Positions 15,223 through 23,169 of a stretch of 32,283 nt of DNA are shown piece by piece. The DNA comes from Acidobacteriota bacterium. Lineage in GTDB: Bacteria > Acidobacteriota > Terriglobia > Terriglobales > Acidobacteriaceae. The position numbers and the translations under genes are program-made. The notes under the pieces were generated by a model. The model ran no database searches, was not told the DNA's origin, and saw nothing but the letters and a program-made list of their open reading frames with translations. The DNA is taken from assembly GCA_025359885.1 (NCBI GenBank), contig JANYDG010000025.1, positions 1 to 32,283 of the forward strand. Direction: 5' to 3'. The first letter of the stretch is position 1. Each line of letters opens with the position of its first letter.

Positions 15223-17181
15223 ATGAAGTTGAATTTGTTTTTCCAATCCGCCCGCACTCTGCGCATCGATGCGTTGGCCCTGCAGGCGGCCATGTGCGCA
15301 CTGCCAGCCTTTATGCTGACCGGTGCGGTGCTGCTCACAGGCTGTGAGTCTCCTCGGGTAGCTACCGTGCCAGCCACACAGAGCGCGAATTCTCTTGCGC
15401 CCGTATTGCAGCCCGCGCCGCAGGTGCCGGCAGCCAATTCTGCCCCTGCCCCATCCTCCTCACAGCGCCGCGTGCAACAGTTAATTTCTCAGGTAGAGGA
15501 AGCCTTGCTCAGTGGCCAAAGCCACTATCGCAAAGGCCAGTTGCTGAGGGCCAAGGCAGACTTTGACAATGCCGTTGACCTGATGCTCGCCGGCGGACCC
15601 AACCACGACCTCGACGTCAAAGCCGACCCCCAGCTGCAGGATGAATTCAATCGCGTTGTCGATGCCATCAACGCTCTTGAAATGGAAGCGCTCAAGCGTG
15701 GCAATGGCTTCGCCCCTGCTGTCGAGCCTTCGCCTTCCGATGTTGCCAACGATGTCACCTTTGAAGTTGATCCCAATCTCGTCGCCACCGCTAAAGCACA
15801 GCTCGCCACGACCAAGTCAGATCTGCCACTCGTCATCAATGATTACGTGGCCGCCTTCATCAACTTCTTTGCCAACACCCAGCGCGGCCACAACACGCTC
15901 ATGCATTCCTTTCAGCGTGCAGGACGCTACAAGCAGATGATTCAACGCGTGCTTACAGAAGAAGGCGTGCCCCAGGATCTCATCTATCTCGCCGTCGCTG
16001 AATCCAGCTTTCAGCCCCAGGCCGTCAATGGCCGCTCCGGCGCTGGAGGTATGTGGCAGTTCATGCCTCACGGAGACTACGGCCTCACGCGTAACGGCTA
16101 TGTCGACGAGCGTTTTGATCCGGAAAAATCTACCCGTGCCTACGCTCGCTACATGAAGTTCAACTACAACCAACTCGGCGACTGGTATCTCGCCATGGCT
16201 GGCTATAACTGGGGTGCGGGCAACGTGCAGCGCGCCGTGCAAAAAACTGGCTACGCAGACTTCTGGGAACTCTACAAACGCAATAATCTCCCTGGCGAAA
16301 CCAAGAACTATGTTCCGGAAATTCTCGCCGCAATCATCATCGCAAACAATCCGAAGCAGTACGGCTTTGAAAGCATTCAACTCGATTCAGCGATCGTTTC
16401 AGACACCGTACCCATTGACTACGCCGTAGATCTGCGCCTTGCAGCCGATGTAGTTGACGCTCAACCGCAGGAACTGCTGACCCTCAATCCATCGCTGCTG
16501 CGCCTTACCACCCCGCCGCCATCCACTCTGGTCAATGGCTCGTTCGATCTCCATCTGCCACCCGGCACGGCGACGCTTTTCAAGCAACGCATTGCTGAGA
16601 TTCCAGAGGATCGCCGCACTCATTGGCGCTACCATCGTGTCACTCCAGAGGATTCACTCAGCGCCATTGCCCGCAGTTATCATGTATCTGTCGAACAGCT
16701 GGCCGCGGCCAACCAATTACACGCCGATGATACCCTCGACAAAGTTGAAGCGCTCGTCGTGCCTGTGCCTCTGCCCTCTGCGCCAGCCTCGCACGTCGAG
16801 TATTACAAGCCACGACGTGGCGATACACTGGTCACGATCGCCGACAGATTTGGTGTGTCACTCGACGATCTGCGCCGTTGGAATCACAGCGCAGTTGTGA
16901 TTGCCGGTCAGCGAATTCGTGTGACAGAACCGGCACGCGTTGCTCCACGCACGCGCGATCACGCCGAAAAAAAATCATCATTGACCACACATCACAACCG
17001 CCAAACAAGCAGTGAATCGAAGAAAAAGTCCTCCACCAAAAACAAAACTCCGGCTGCGGAAAGCAATAAAAGCAAGTCTCCAACACACGGCGAACATGCC
17101 GCCAGGTCTACCGCTGCGGGCAATCCCAAAAAGACGCAGCCCCATCACTCAACTGAACTTCTAAAAAATATCCAGAAGTAG
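15223..17181 (+). CDS. mltD: MltD-like lytic transglycosylase lipoprotein with LysM repeats
   Basis: 652 residues. A lipoprotein signal ends in LLTG-C (Cys41). After a spacer with helical repeats, the SLT domain (about 240-390) has YLAVAESSFQPQAVNGRSG with catalytic Glu260, GMWQFMPH, and MAGYNWGAGNVQRAV with the conserved AYNxG-like motif. Two LysM domains follow (about 470-515 and 526-570, the second with YKPRRGDTLVTIADRFGVSL), then a Lys/Ser/Thr-rich basic tail of about 80 residues. The enzyme cuts peptidoglycan between MurNAc and GlcNAc to form 1,6-anhydro ends, anchored by its lipid. No strong ribosome site precedes ATG 15223; a later start (ATG 15292) would still keep the lipobox. Confidence 0.92.
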   Translation: MKLNLFFQSARTLRIDALALQAAMCALPAFMLTGAVLLTGCESPRVATVPATQSANSLAPVLQPAPQVPAANSAPAPSSSQRRVQQLISQVEEALLSGQSHYRKGQLLRAKADFDNAVDLMLAGGPNHDLDVKADPQLQDEFNRVVDAINALEMEALKRGNGFAPAVEPSPSDVANDVTFEVDPNLVATAKAQLATTKSDLPLVINDYVAAFINFFANTQRGHNTLMHSFQRAGRYKQMIQRVLTEEGVPQDLIYLAVAESSFQPQAVNGRSGAGGMWQFMPHGDYGLTRNGYVDERFDPEKSTRAYARYMKFNYNQLGDWYLAMAGYNWGAGNVQRAVQKTGYADFWELYKRNNLPGETKNYVPEILAAIIIANNPKQYGFESIQLDSAIVSDTVPIDYAVDLRLAADVVDAQPQELLTLNPSLLRLTTPPPSTLVNGSFDLHLPPGTATLFKQRIAEIPEDRRTHWRYHRVTPEDSLSAIARSYHVSVEQLAAANQLHADDTLDKVEALVVPVPLPSAPASHVEYYKPRRGDTLVTIADRFGVSLDDLRRWNHSAVVIAGQRIRVTEPARVAPRTRDHAEKKSSLTTHHNRQTSSESKKKSSTKNKTPAAESNKSKSPTHGEHAARSTAAGNPKKTQPHHSTELLKNIQK

Positions 17182-17202
17182 CTACTTACACACTTGTCAT
17201 CG

Positions 17203-17233
17203 TTGGAAAATCCATGCAAGCTATTGCTACAAT
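17203..17233 (+). promoter_or_regulatory. candidate promoter of the histone-like gene
   Basis: TTGGAA (17203-17208), a 19-base spacer and an extended -10 TGCTACAAT (17225-17233). The spacer is long, but the TG extension compensates. It lies about 100 bases ahead of the start codon. Confidence 0.35.
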
Positions 17234-17333
17234 TGTGCGCCGCAGGCGTTCGTTCGCAGACCGTTCTCTGAACTCGCCTGCATCATGCACTTGAACAATC
17301 TAAGTCAGCGCAAATGCGCTGGAGGCAACCAGC

Positions 17334-18161
17334 ATGGCAGAACAATTTAGAATGCACGCCCGCAGTGATTCAGACGAAAACGGATTGACCCAGCAGAGTG
17401 CTTCTGCGCAGGATATTGAGCTCGAAGACGAAGAGGAAGAAATTATTGCCAGCAGGAGCTCTGACATTGTCGAGGTCTTTCTTATCGCTGAGCCCATGGC
17501 TCAAGCGGCACCCTCGAAACAGCCGGTAAAGAAGTCAAAGGTCAAAGTCCCAGCTAAACCTGCTGCCAGGAAAGCGGCGGTTAAAAAAGCCGTTGCGAAG
17601 AAAGCTTCCTCAGTCAAAGCAGCTTCTAAGAAAGCTCCCGCGAAAAAAGCTCCGGCCACCAAGGTTGCCGCAGTCAATAAGTCGGCGAAGAAAGCCGTCA
17701 AAGTGTCGGCCGCGAAAAAGAGCAGCACTGGTGCGAAACGCGGTGGCAAGGTCGCAGTCAAGAAAGTTGCGCCCAGCAAGAGCGCCAGCAAACCAATCAA
17801 GAGAGGTACTCCGTTGGCAATAAAGAAAGCAGCAAAGAAACCTGCAGTCAAAGCAGCGGCCAAGAAGGTTGTCGCGAAGAAGGCCGTCGTGAAAAAGGCT
17901 CCTGCCAAAAAAACAGCAGTGAAGGCAGCCGTCAAGAAAGCCCCCGCCACAAAGGCAGCAGTCAAAGCCGTTGCCAAGAAGGCTCCCGCCAAGAAAGCAG
18001 CCATTAAAAAAGCTGCTGTCAAAAAGGCACCTGCCACCAAGGCCATCGCCAAGAAAGCCGTCGCGAAAAAAGCTCCTGCTAAAAAGGTCGTCGCCAAGAA
18101 GGCCCCAGCAAAGAAGGCAGCCGTCAAGAAAGCTGCGCCAAAGAAAGCTGCAACCAGCTAG
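17334..18161 (+). CDS. histone H1-like lysine/alanine-rich protein with acidic N-terminus
   Basis: 275 residues; GGAGG (17321-17325) lies 8 bases before the ATG. Residues 1-62 are acidic ([15 protein letters not shown]). From about 63 on, the chain is built of degenerate KKAPAKKA / VKKAVAKKA repeats, like the C-terminal tail of eukaryotic H1 and bacterial HU/Hc1-like tails. This composition implies unstructured, DNA-compacting nucleoid binding. The acidic head could be a self-masking or protein-contact segment; its sequence resembles no domain I know. A 6-bp hairpin (17306-17321) ends on the first base of the ribosome site. It is followed by a strong terminator. Confidence 0.8.
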   Translation: MAEQFRMHARSDSDENGLTQQSASAQDIELEDEEEEIIASRSSDIVEVFLIAEPMAQAAPSKQPVKKSKVKVPAKPAARKAAVKKAVAKKASSVKAASKKAPAKKAPATKVAAVNKSAKKAVKVSAAKKSSTGAKRGGKVAVKKVAPSKSASKPIKRGTPLAIKKAAKKPAVKAAAKKVVAKKAVVKKAPAKKTAVKAAVKKAPATKAAVKAVAKKAPAKKAAIKKAAVKKAPATKAIAKKAVAKKAPAKKVVAKKAPAKKAAVKKAAPKKAATS

Positions 18162-18182
18162 CTTCGGCACTCCAACGCAAGC

Positions 18183-18226
18183 AAAAAGCCCGGCCGCGAG
18201 ATACTCTCGTTGCCGGGCTTTCTTTT
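18183..18226. terminator. bidirectional terminator between the histone-like gene and bcp
   Basis: AAAGCCCGGC pairs with GCCGGGCTTT, with an inner CGAGA/TCTCG stem. A-run on the left and TTTCTTTT on the right allow termination from both converging genes. Confidence 0.88.
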
Positions 18227-18253
18227 GAACGAATTCAACAAAACTGAAGGGTC

Positions 18254-18823
18254 TTACTTTCCGCCCGCAGCAATCGCGGCCAATACATTGGCACTGTGGT
18301 TCTTCAGATCTTCATCCACATTCGGCCACGCCTTGACAATCTTTCCTGAGGGATCGATCAGAAACGTCTGCCGCAGTGCAATCGTGACCTTGCCATTCGG
18401 CGTGTCGAATGTTTTCATCGGCACTCCAAACGCATCGACGACCTTGTGCTCGGTATCGGCCAGCAGCTTGAAGCTCAAGCTCTCCTTGGTGCAAAAGCTC
18501 TGGTGGCTCGCCGCCGTGTCGAGGCTCACGCCCAGCACCACCGCGTTGGCTGCTTTGAACTTGTCCAGGTCGCGCTGAAAGTTGTGCGCCTCAATCGTGC
18601 AGCCGCCCGTAAAATCCTTTGGATAGAAATACAGCACCACCCACTTGCCTTTATAGTCCGCCAGCGAAATCGGCGAGTTGTCCTGCGAAGGGAGCGTAAA
18701 TGCAGGAGCCGTCGCTCCGGCAGCAAGCGCATCCGCGGCATGGGCAGATGGAACGGCAACCGACAGCAGCAGCGCTGACGAAACAGTGAGCAGAGCAAGC
18801 TTCGTAACAGACTTGAATCGCAT
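18254..18823 (-). CDS. bcp: exported peroxiredoxin of the Bcp/PrxQ (AhpC-TSA) family
   Basis: 189 residues from ATG 18823 (GGAGG 9 bases upstream; the longer frame to 18970 has none). Signal peptide VTKLALLTVSSALLLSVAV-PSAHA sends it to the periplasm. Thioredoxin fold: APAFTLPSQDNSPISLADYK, WVVLYFYPKDFTGGCTIEAH with peroxidatic Cys75, and TFLIDPSGKIVKAW. The usual second Cys five residues on (GCTTEAC) is His80 here; Cys111 (SFCTKESLSF) could resolve instead. It reduces peroxides, probably with an exported thioredoxin. Last gene of the fabZ-lpx minus-strand run, 97 bases after lpxI. Confidence 0.88.
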   Translation of the reverse strand: MRFKSVTKLALLTVSSALLLSVAVPSAHAADALAAGATAPAFTLPSQDNSPISLADYKGKWVVLYFYPKDFTGGCTIEAHNFQRDLDKFKAANAVVLGVSLDTAASHQSFCTKESLSFKLLADTEHKVVDAFGVPMKTFDTPNGKVTIALRQTFLIDPSGKIVKAWPNVDEDLKNHSANVLAAIAAGGK

Positions 18824-18920
18824 GACAGCAATCCTCCAGAAAATTTTTCGACCAACAGGATTTAACCAACAAGAGTTGAGACGGGCCAGCGCTGGGAATA
18901 GACGCTGGCAGAGGGCACCT

Positions 18921-19775
18921 CTAGTATCGGCGGGGCACCGCAATGATGGCAATCGCTGCTTCGTCGGCATAGCGAATCAGTGCACTCTCATCAAAGAGCA
19001 GCGTTCGCTCCGCTTCAATCGCCAGACAACTCGCTCCGCTGCGCTTCATTGTTTCGAGCGTGCGCAAGCCAATCACCGGGACATCAAAGCGCATGTCCTG
19101 CTTTGGCTTGGGCAGCTTCACCACCGTCAGCGAGCGCTCCAGGATGGAGGCATCCGCATCGAGGGCAGCCATCATCGTGCCAGCCCGCTCAATGGTCGCA
19201 TCCGTGCCTTCCATTGCTTCTACCGCAACACATGCCTGCGCTGCGATCACCACGGTCTGCCCAATATCAAAACTTGCGAGGCCTGTGGCCACCGTGAGGC
19301 CATACGCAATGTCCTTCTCTTCATCTTGGCTCGGCGAACGCCTGGTCAGCACGCCCACTTTCGCCAGCAGGGGTTCCAGATATGCGGTCGAAGAGATCAA
19401 CTCAATTCCCTCATCGCCCAGCACTTTGGCCACCGCCCCCAGGAGCATGTCCGTGTTGCGCGTCCGCAGGCTCATCAGTAGCTTTGCCAGCCGCCAGTCT
19501 GGCCGGATGCTCGAAAAAATCTGCTTGTGCTTCACCTGCCCAGCCATCACCGCACGCGTCACTCCCGCTTGCTGAAAAATCTCGATCAACCGAGACAGCT
19601 CACCGAGCGAAAGCCAATGCACCAGGATATTCGAGTCGTTCCGAGCCCGCTCATTGATCTCGAGATCGGTTTCTTCCTTGATGGCTGCTACCACCACGAT
19701 GCAGCCCGCGGCGCGCGCTGCATCCAACAGTAAAAAAGGGAAGCGCCCATTGCCGGCAATCAATCCGAGGTTCAT
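18921..19775 (-). CDS. lpxI: UDP-2,3-diacylglucosamine diphosphatase LpxI
   Basis: 284 residues from ATG 19775. The N-terminal domain begins MNLGLIAGNGRFPFLLLDAA, with AVMAGQVKHKQIF and MSLRTRNTDMLLGAV. The C-terminal catalytic domain (DUF1009) contains DIGQTVVIAAQACVAVEAME, GTDATIERAG and the closing PVIGLRTLETMKRSGASCLA. LpxI splits UDP-2,3-diacylglucosamine into lipid X and UMP and replaces LpxH in many non-enteric lineages. It is 16 bases after the DUF2442 gene and downstream of fabZ-lpxA, so it is probably co-transcribed with them. A longer frame to 19862 overlaps DUF2442 and is not supported. Confidence 0.92.
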   Translation of the reverse strand: MNLGLIAGNGRFPFLLLDAARAAGCIVVVAAIKEETDLEINERARNDSNILVHWLSLGELSRLIEIFQQAGVTRAVMAGQVKHKQIFSSIRPDWRLAKLLMSLRTRNTDMLLGAVAKVLGDEGIELISSTAYLEPLLAKVGVLTRRSPSQDEEKDIAYGLTVATGLASFDIGQTVVIAAQACVAVEAMEGTDATIERAGTMMAALDADASILERSLTVVKLPKPKQDMRFDVPVIGLRTLETMKRSGASCLAIEAERTLLFDESALIRYADEAAIAIIAVPRRY

Positions 19776-19791
19776 TGGCCGCACCAACACT

Positions 19792-20076
19792 TCACCGCAG
19801 CACCCACTCGCTGGCGCGCTTGATCTCTTCATCCATTGCGTTCGGGGCGAGATCAATCTCACCCGGCCCGGAAACGCCCGGCCAGGAAATACTTGGCCAG
19901 GAAACGGTGCCCCCTTCGACTGGTGCCTGCCTAAAGGTCGCAGAGTCCTTCAATGCCGCGAAAACACCTTCAAGATGGGTACTTTCAAAACGCACCTTGC
20001 CCTCGGTTCCATCCGCAAAGCGAACGGCACGTGTGCGATACGGCAATGTCTCTACAGAAACCAGCGTCCAATGCAT
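19792..20076 (-). CDS. DUF2442 domain protein with internal 5-residue repeats
   Basis: 94 residues from ATG 20076. MHWTLVSVETLPYRTRAVRF, ADGTEGKVRF, GVFAALKDSATFRQ, and the terminal GEIDLAPNAMDEEIKRASEW fit DUF2442. The middle is swollen: between GTVSWP and GEIDLAP stands a run of VSWPS-ISWPG-VSGPG encoded by a 15-bp triplicated repeat (19861-19905), whereas relatives usually run straight from VSWP to GEIDLAP. DUF2442 genes are commonly paired with DUF4160 genes and are suspected to be toxin-antitoxin-like; the partner (20081-20348) is broken here. Confidence 0.8.
   Translation of the reverse strand: MHWTLVSVETLPYRTRAVRFADGTEGKVRFESTHLEGVFAALKDSATFRQAPVEGGTVSWPSISWPGVSGPGEIDLAPNAMDEEIKRASEWVLR
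19861..19905 (-). repeat. 15-bp tandem repeat, three units, inside DUF2442
   Basis: Plus-strand units ACCCGGCCCGGAAAC, GCCCGGCCAGGAAAT and ACTTGGCCAGGAAAC, exactly 15 bases each, encoding VSGPG, ISWPG and VSWPS on the minus strand. Confidence 0.8.
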
Positions 20077-20080
20077 AGAT

Positions 20081-20348
20081 CTACTCCAGGGGAGCGAGTT
20101 TGAGCGGCTGCTGTTTCGCGCGGCAAAGCTCCCAGTCGTTGAGTAAGAGCGATTCAGTTCGATGAAGCTCCGCCCAATCCAAAATCAAACCTAGTGCTCG
20201 GCGCGGCATTTGACCTTCCAGAACGCCCAGGGGCTCGATGCAAATGACCGTCTGATCTTCAATTGTAGAGCGCATGGAAATGAGGGGGTGCATGATCGTT
20301 GAAATACATCTGAATCAAGATACCCAAAAACTCACAAATGGTCGGCAC
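20081..20348 (-). pseudogene. DUF4160 domain protein, one-base frameshift
   Basis: Starting at GTG 20348 the minus strand reads VPTICEFLGILIQMYFNDHA, PPHFHALYN, then a TGA (20259-20261). This is the DUF4160 N-terminus with its MYFxDHxPPHFHA motif. In the next frame it continues EDQTVICIEPLGVLEGQMPR, RALGLILDWAELHR, and ends NDWELCRAKQQPLKLAPLE at 20081. Removing one T from AATTGAAG joins the halves into an 88-residue protein of normal family length. It sits 27 bases after lpxA and 4 bases before DUF2442. Confidence 0.85.
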
Positions 20349-20375
20349 CTTACGCCCTCCGTGTCGGGTAGACAG

Positions 20376-21161
20376 CTACTTGATTACCCCGCGCTCGCTG
20401 CGCTCAATAAACGAGACCAGCATCGCCACATCCTGCAAAGCTTCTTGTGAACCATCGAGGGCCTTGATCTTTTCAAGCGCCGTTGAAGTATTTATCTTTG
20501 CAGCCAGCAGCAGTCTGAAGGCCTTCTGGAGCAGCTTGAGCCGCTCTTCTGAAAACCCGCGCCGCGACAGCCCCACTTTGTTAATCCCAAATGCCTTGTT
20601 CTCTCGCCGCGCCGAGGTCAGCGAATAGGGAAGCACATCCTGCGTCACAATCGTCCCGCCACCGATGTAGGCATGAGCGCCCACGGTGCAAAACTGATGC
20701 ACCGGCGAGAATGCGCCCACCGTCGCAAAATCTTCAATCACCACGTGGCCGGCCAGCGTCGCCGCGTTCGCGAGAATACAGTGATTTCCGACCTGGCTGT
20801 CATGGCCGATGTGGGCATAGGCCATAATCAGGCAGTTCGAACCGACCCGCGTAATCCCTCCGCCCTTCGTGGTGCCACGAGAAATGGTCACGCACTCGCG
20901 GAGTGTGTTGTCATCACCCAGCATCGTCTCGGTAGGCTCGCCAAAGTACTTCAAATCCTGCGGCGCGATCCCCACCGAGCTGAACGGATAAAAGGTATTC
21001 CGCGCCCCAATCCGCGTCCGCCCATCCAGCACCACATGCGAAACCAGCGTGCAGCTTTCGCCCAGCACGACCTCCGGCCCGATCGTGCAAAAAGGCCCAA
21101 CGGTGCAGCTTTCGGGCACCACCGCGCCTTTGGCAATCACTGCGCTCGGGTGCATGCTCAC
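20376..21161 (-). CDS. lpxA: acyl-ACP--UDP-N-acetylglucosamine O-acyltransferase LpxA
   Basis: 261 residues. The first two thirds are left-handed beta-helix hexapeptide repeats (IHPSAVIA-type start, VVPESCTVGPFCTIGPEVVL). The active site is AYAHIGHDSQVGNHCILAN with His120 equivalent to E. coli His125; HQFCTVGAHAYIGGGT follows. The C-terminal helical part contains NKVGLSRRGFSEERLKLLQK. It transfers the 3-hydroxyacyl chain to UDP-GlcNAc, the first step of lipid A synthesis. GTG 21161 overlaps the fabZ stop by 4 bases; ATG 21155 is an alternative start. Confidence 0.97.
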   Translation of the reverse strand: MSMHPSAVIAKGAVVPESCTVGPFCTIGPEVVLGESCTLVSHVVLDGRTRIGARNTFYPFSSVGIAPQDLKYFGEPTETMLGDDNTLRECVTISRGTTKGGGITRVGSNCLIMAYAHIGHDSQVGNHCILANAATLAGHVVIEDFATVGAFSPVHQFCTVGAHAYIGGGTIVTQDVLPYSLTSARRENKAFGINKVGLSRRGFSEERLKLLQKAFRLLLAAKINTSTALEKIKALDGSQEALQDVAMLVSFIERSERGVIK

Positions 21162-21757
21162 GCTGAGGCCTCGGTCGTTGCGACGGCGTCAGATACGCTG
21201 CGTAGCGCCCCCTGCCTCGGTACCACTGCGCAGGTCAGCGTCGCCTCACAGGCCAGCTTCCCATCCACGTAGGCCTTGCCTTCCATGCGCCCTGCACGCG
21301 GCCTGAAAGACAGCACATCCACTTCCAGCCTCAACTGGTCTCCAGGCGTAATCGGCCGACGAAACTTGGCCCGCTCGATCCCTGTAAACACCACCAGCTT
21401 GCTCTCCCGGTCCGCCACCTCGCTCAGCAGCAGAATGCAGCCCGCCTGGGCCATCGCCTCCACCACCAGCACGCCCGGCATAATCGGATACCCTGGAAAG
21501 TGGCCGTTGAAGAATGGCTCGTTGATGGTCACATTCTTGATGGCTACAATGCGCTTGGCCCGCTCCATCTCCACCACGCGGTCAATCAGCAAAAACGGAT
21601 AGCGGTGTGGCAGAAAATCCATAATCTGCCCGATACTCATCGTCTGGCTGACAGTCTGGCTAGACGCCAGACTAGATGCCTGGCTAGATGCCTGGCTAGA
21701 TGCCGGGCTAGATGCCGGGCTGATGGTCTCGCTTACAGTTTCGGTCTCTTGCATCAT
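21158..21757 (-). CDS. fabZ: 3-hydroxyacyl-ACP dehydratase FabZ with repeat-bearing N-terminal extension
   Basis: 199 residues from ATG 21757, with CGGAG a few bases upstream; the longest frame opens at ATG 21796 without a ribosome site. The hot-dog core begins at MSIGQIMDFLPHRYPFLLID and holds the active site GHFPGYPIMPGVLVVEAMAQ, with the catalytic His and Glu. It dehydrates 3-hydroxyacyl-ACP in fatty acid synthesis. Ahead of the core is an unusual ~40-residue Ser/Ala/Gln extension made from five 12-bp repeats, and the C-terminus also carries a short Ala/Thr tail. It overlaps lpxA by 4 bases, which ties fatty acid and lipid A synthesis in one transcript. Confidence 0.95.
   Translation of the reverse strand: MMQETETVSETISPASSPASSQASSQASSLASSQTVSQTMSIGQIMDFLPHRYPFLLIDRVVEMERAKRIVAIKNVTINEPFFNGHFPGYPIMPGVLVVEAMAQAGCILLLSEVADRESKLVVFTGIERAKFRRPITPGDQLRLEVDVLSFRPRAGRMEGKAYVDGKLACEATLTCAVVPRQGALRSVSDAVATTEASA
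21661..21720 (-). repeat. 12-bp tandem repeat, five units, in fabZ
   Basis: Five consecutive 12-base units: TAGACGCCAGAC, TAGATGCCTGGC twice, TAGATGCCGGGC twice. They encode four-residue ASSQ/ASSP-like repeats on the minus strand. Unit length keeps the frame. Confidence 0.9.
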
Positions 21758-21894
21758 CAACGGCTCCGGTCGCGGTTCATTTATTCCTGCGCCCATGAGC
21801 GCAAGTGCAGATTATAAACCGCGACCTACTGATCTCTCAGAATCTGCAACCGGTATCCGCCCATCGCAGATCAGCACCGGCAAGGATGGACCGA

Positions 21895-23040
21895 TCACTG
21901 CGCGTCTGAAGCCATCTCCATCGTTTCCTTTACGTGCCCCTTCCCTTTCTTCAAAATCCACTTCCGCAGCGGCGTTTCAAAGAAGTAAAAACTCAGCACA
22001 CTGATTCCGATCGACAGGAGTAGAAAAACGGGGAGCATCGCCAGCCCATGGTCCAGATGCAGCCGTTCTAGCAGATGCAAGACTGGAATATGAAACAAGT
22101 AAAGTCCGAAGCTGGCCTCGCCCAGCACCACCAGCCAGGCGGCACTCAGCCATCGGGCCGGGAGCCACTCTGCGTGCGAAAAAGCCCAGATCAGCAGCAT
22201 GAAGATCGGTGCCAGCAGCCCATCGTAAAGGCTCTCAATTGGAATCCTGGGCGACCAATAGACCACCGCCGCAAACGCTGCAATCGCTGCTGCGGACGAC
22301 ACCCATGCGATGTTCAGGTTCCGCCCCGCTGCTGGTGCTGGTAGCGAAGTCTGCCACCGGGCCAGCAAGATACCCAGCGCAAAAGTGGTCAGATGAAGCA
22401 GCGGCAAAAACTTTCCCAGGTCCGCCTGCATATGCGGCGTCGCCACCAGCACCACCACCTGCCCCCCGACATACAGGCCAATCGCCACGACCCACAGCTT
22501 CACCCCGTCCAGCTTCCAAAGCAAAACACCGAGAATTGGAAAGCTCAGGTAGAAAATCGTTTCTACAGCGAGCGACCAGTTTGGGTTGTCAATGCCGCGC
22601 AAAGGCATCACCCAGGCTTGAAGCATGACCGTGTTGGCCAGGAAAGTTACCGCCGATTTCAATAGCGCCGATTTCATCCCATAAGTCGCCAGGCGGCTCA
22701 AAAACAAATTCGGTGTATCCAGCACCAGGGTCAGAAAGAACAGCGGATACACCCGCGCAAACCGCGCCCTGAAAAATGACCCTATTTGAATCGGACCACC
22801 TCTCCGCAGATACACCATCGCCAGAATGTAGCCTGAAAGCAGGAAGAAGAAACTCACCGACACAAAGCCTGTATCGACAAATCGCCCAACCAGTCCGCGC
22901 GTCTTGAAGCCTGGCACAAACGACCCGATCGAGTGATACAGCACCACAAACAACGCTGCAAAAAATCGCAGCGAGGTCAAAGCATGAATTTTTTCCGGTC
23001 GCTTCAGTTGGCCCGATGGTGCGGTGGTGATCCTGGTCAT
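21895..23040 (-). CDS. acyltransferase-3 family membrane protein
   Basis: 381 residues from ATG 23040 (GAGGA about 9 bases upstream; the frame also opens at TTG 23112). About ten membrane helices. The N-terminal LTSLRFFAALFVVLYHSIGS carries the R...H signature of the OafA/NodX/YrhL family, followed by FFFLLSGYILAMVYLRR, FFRARFARVYPLFF, NPNWSLAVETIFYLSFP and a terminal FYFFETPLRKWI. Members O-acylate sugars of exopolysaccharides, O-antigens or other envelope glycans in the inner membrane. The substrate is not deducible. It lies 138 bases before fabZ on the same strand. Confidence 0.9.
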   Translation of the reverse strand: MTRITTAPSGQLKRPEKIHALTSLRFFAALFVVLYHSIGSFVPGFKTRGLVGRFVDTGFVSVSFFFLLSGYILAMVYLRRGGPIQIGSFFRARFARVYPLFFLTLVLDTPNLFLSRLATYGMKSALLKSAVTFLANTVMLQAWVMPLRGIDNPNWSLAVETIFYLSFPILGVLLWKLDGVKLWVVAIGLYVGGQVVVLVATPHMQADLGKFLPLLHLTTFALGILLARWQTSLPAPAAGRNLNIAWVSSAAAIAAFAAVVYWSPRIPIESLYDGLLAPIFMLLIWAFSHAEWLPARWLSAAWLVVLGEASFGLYLFHIPVLHLLERLHLDHGLAMLPVFLLLSIGISVLSFYFFETPLRKWILKKGKGHVKETMEMASDAQ

Positions 23041-23169
23041 CCAGTCAAATCCTCGCGAAAGCTCGCAGTCAGCCCTCGTCTTCTGCAATTGGAACGCTTC
23101 CCGTATCTCCAATCTAGCAGCGACGATTCATTGGCCAACCGTCTTTTTTAGCGGGTTTAGCTGAGACTT

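Noticed and set aside
17593..18161. Repeated units in the histone-like gene as a CRISPR or satellite array
   Set aside because: The units are degenerate lysine/alanine codons of variable length without constant spacers; they are coding repeats.
17501..18170. Long minus-strand frames opposite the histone-like gene
   Set aside because: They are low-complexity Ala/Phe/Leu shadows of the lysine/alanine repeat and have no ribosome site.
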